Source of the DNA: Staphylococcus capitis subsp. capitis
GTDB lineage: Bacteria > Bacillota > Bacilli > Staphylococcales > Staphylococcaceae
DNA length: 64,000 bases
Direction of reading: 5' to 3'
Assembly (NCBI RefSeq): GCF_040739495.1
Contig: NZ_CP145263.1
Location: 806,001-870,000, forward strand
Below, in pieces: positions 63,558 to 64,000 of the stretch (positions are counted from its first letter, which is position 1; every line of letters begins with the position of its first letter). The notes beneath the pieces were generated by a model. That model was not told the origin of the DNA, did no database searches, and was given only the letters and a program-made list of their open reading frames with translations. The translations under genes and the position numbers were made by a program.

Positions 63558-64000
63558 ATGAAAAACAACAAACCTAGAGATTTAAAACAATTTCCATCTT
63601 TACCAAGTAAAAAATATTTTAGTTATGGAACAGCGAGCGCTTTGACTTTAGCTTTATATCTATTTGCGGGTAATGGTTCCGCACAAGCTGAAGATAATAA
63701 TGCGACTAATAGCAATACATCACCTAAAACTATTCAAACTGAAAGCGATAAAACTAATACCACAACTGCTAATAATGTTACTCATAAATCAACTAAAAAT
63801 TTGAATGATTATATTGATGGAACTCCAAACGAAGATCCTGACGAAGAGGAAGACAGTGGCACATATGAAGTTCCTATTTTATACGTTACAGTATGGTTGG
63901 ATGATCAAGGCAATATCATTAAAGATGCAGTTGAAGATAATAAGACTCCTGCCTCTGAGAGAGTGCCAGTGAAAATTCCAGGATACCAACATTTTAGAAC
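63558..64000 (+). CDS. Secreted or cell-wall surface protein, 5' part only
   Basis: The first 147 codons of a surface protein whose end lies outside the window. A long signal peptide of about 44 residues contains a YSIRK-like segment (KKYFSYGTASALTLALYL) and ends GSAQA. A Thr/Asn/Ser-rich linker follows, then an acidic stretch (GTPNEDPDEEEDSGTYEVP) and the start of a domain (VTVWLDDQGNII ... IPGYQHFRT) resembling SHIRT or MucBP repeats of adhesins. SD GGAGGA precedes ATG 63558. An LPXTG anchor is expected but not visible here. Confidence 0.75.
   Translation, partial: MKNNKPRDLKQFPSLPSKKYFSYGTASALTLALYLFAGNGSAQAEDNNATNSNTSPKTIQTESDKTNTTTANNVTHKSTKNLNDYIDGTPNEDPDEEEDSGTYEVPILYVTVWLDDQGNIIKDAVEDNKTPASERVPVKIPGYQHFR

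Overview
The window is chromosomal DNA from a coagulase-negative Staphylococcus. It is low in GC and has the staphylococcal gene order mazEF-rsbUVW-sigB, rRNA operon, ilv-leu, tsa genes, rex, scr, agr, sdrH-mroQ, groESL. The deduced agr signal peptide core (NPCQLYY) and the delta-toxin variant point to the S. capitis/S. caprae/S. epidermidis group, with S. capitis the best guess. The species is inferred from memory of AIP sequences, not proven.

Region 1 (1-6.2 kb): mazF and the general stress operon rsbU-V-W-sigB, then tex and sprT. rsbU carries an in-frame TAA at codon 34, so the SigB-activating phosphatase is probably lost. Region 2 (6.2-12.1 kb): two promoters, tRNA-Leu(GAG), tRNA-Gly(TCC), a complete 16S-23S-5S rRNA operon and a decayed second 5S copy. 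Region 3 (12.1-23.2 kb, minus strand): the ilvD-B-N-C-leuA-B-C-D-ilvA operon for branched-chain amino acids. It sits behind a CodY-like box and an attenuator with a VIIILL leader peptide. ilvN is interrupted by a stop codon.

Region 4 (23.2-31.2 kb): tsaE-tsaB-rimI-tsaD, a MutS-family ATPase, an ABC-F protein and rex. A cluster of DnaA boxes lies between the MutS-like and ABC-F genes, close to where Bacillus subtilis has one near gcp. Region 5 (31.4-38 kb): thiosulfate uptake (tsuA-tusA), ammonium transport (amtB) and sucrose use (scrR-scrB-scrK). Region 6 (38-48.1 kb): the quorum-sensing locus agrBDCA with RNAIII/delta-toxin, a C-N hydrolase, a nitroreductase, the Ser-Asp/His-rich protein SdrH, the protease MroQ, and groES-groEL under CIRCE and a CtsR-like box.

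Region 7 (48130-63304): a 15.2-kb phage-inducible chromosomal island (SaPI type) inserted at the 3' end of groEL and bounded by an 18-bp direct repeat. It carries an integrase, a divergent Stl-like repressor and activator with paired operators, a helicase and PrimPol flanking an iteron origin, and a LexA-controlled packaging operon (CpmA/CpmB-like, TerS). The cargo end contains a two-TM protein, a 26-residue amphipathic peptide resembling phenol-soluble modulins, a DUF4865-LysR pair and a tubby-like protein. Three families of short direct repeats are scattered through this cargo end. Beyond the island a cell-surface protein gene begins and runs off the window.

The most unusual material is the cargo end of the island (58.2-63.3 kb): the modulin-like peptide with a C-rich-loop hairpin upstream, the unrecognised membrane protein, and the repeats that seem to delimit cargo cassettes.
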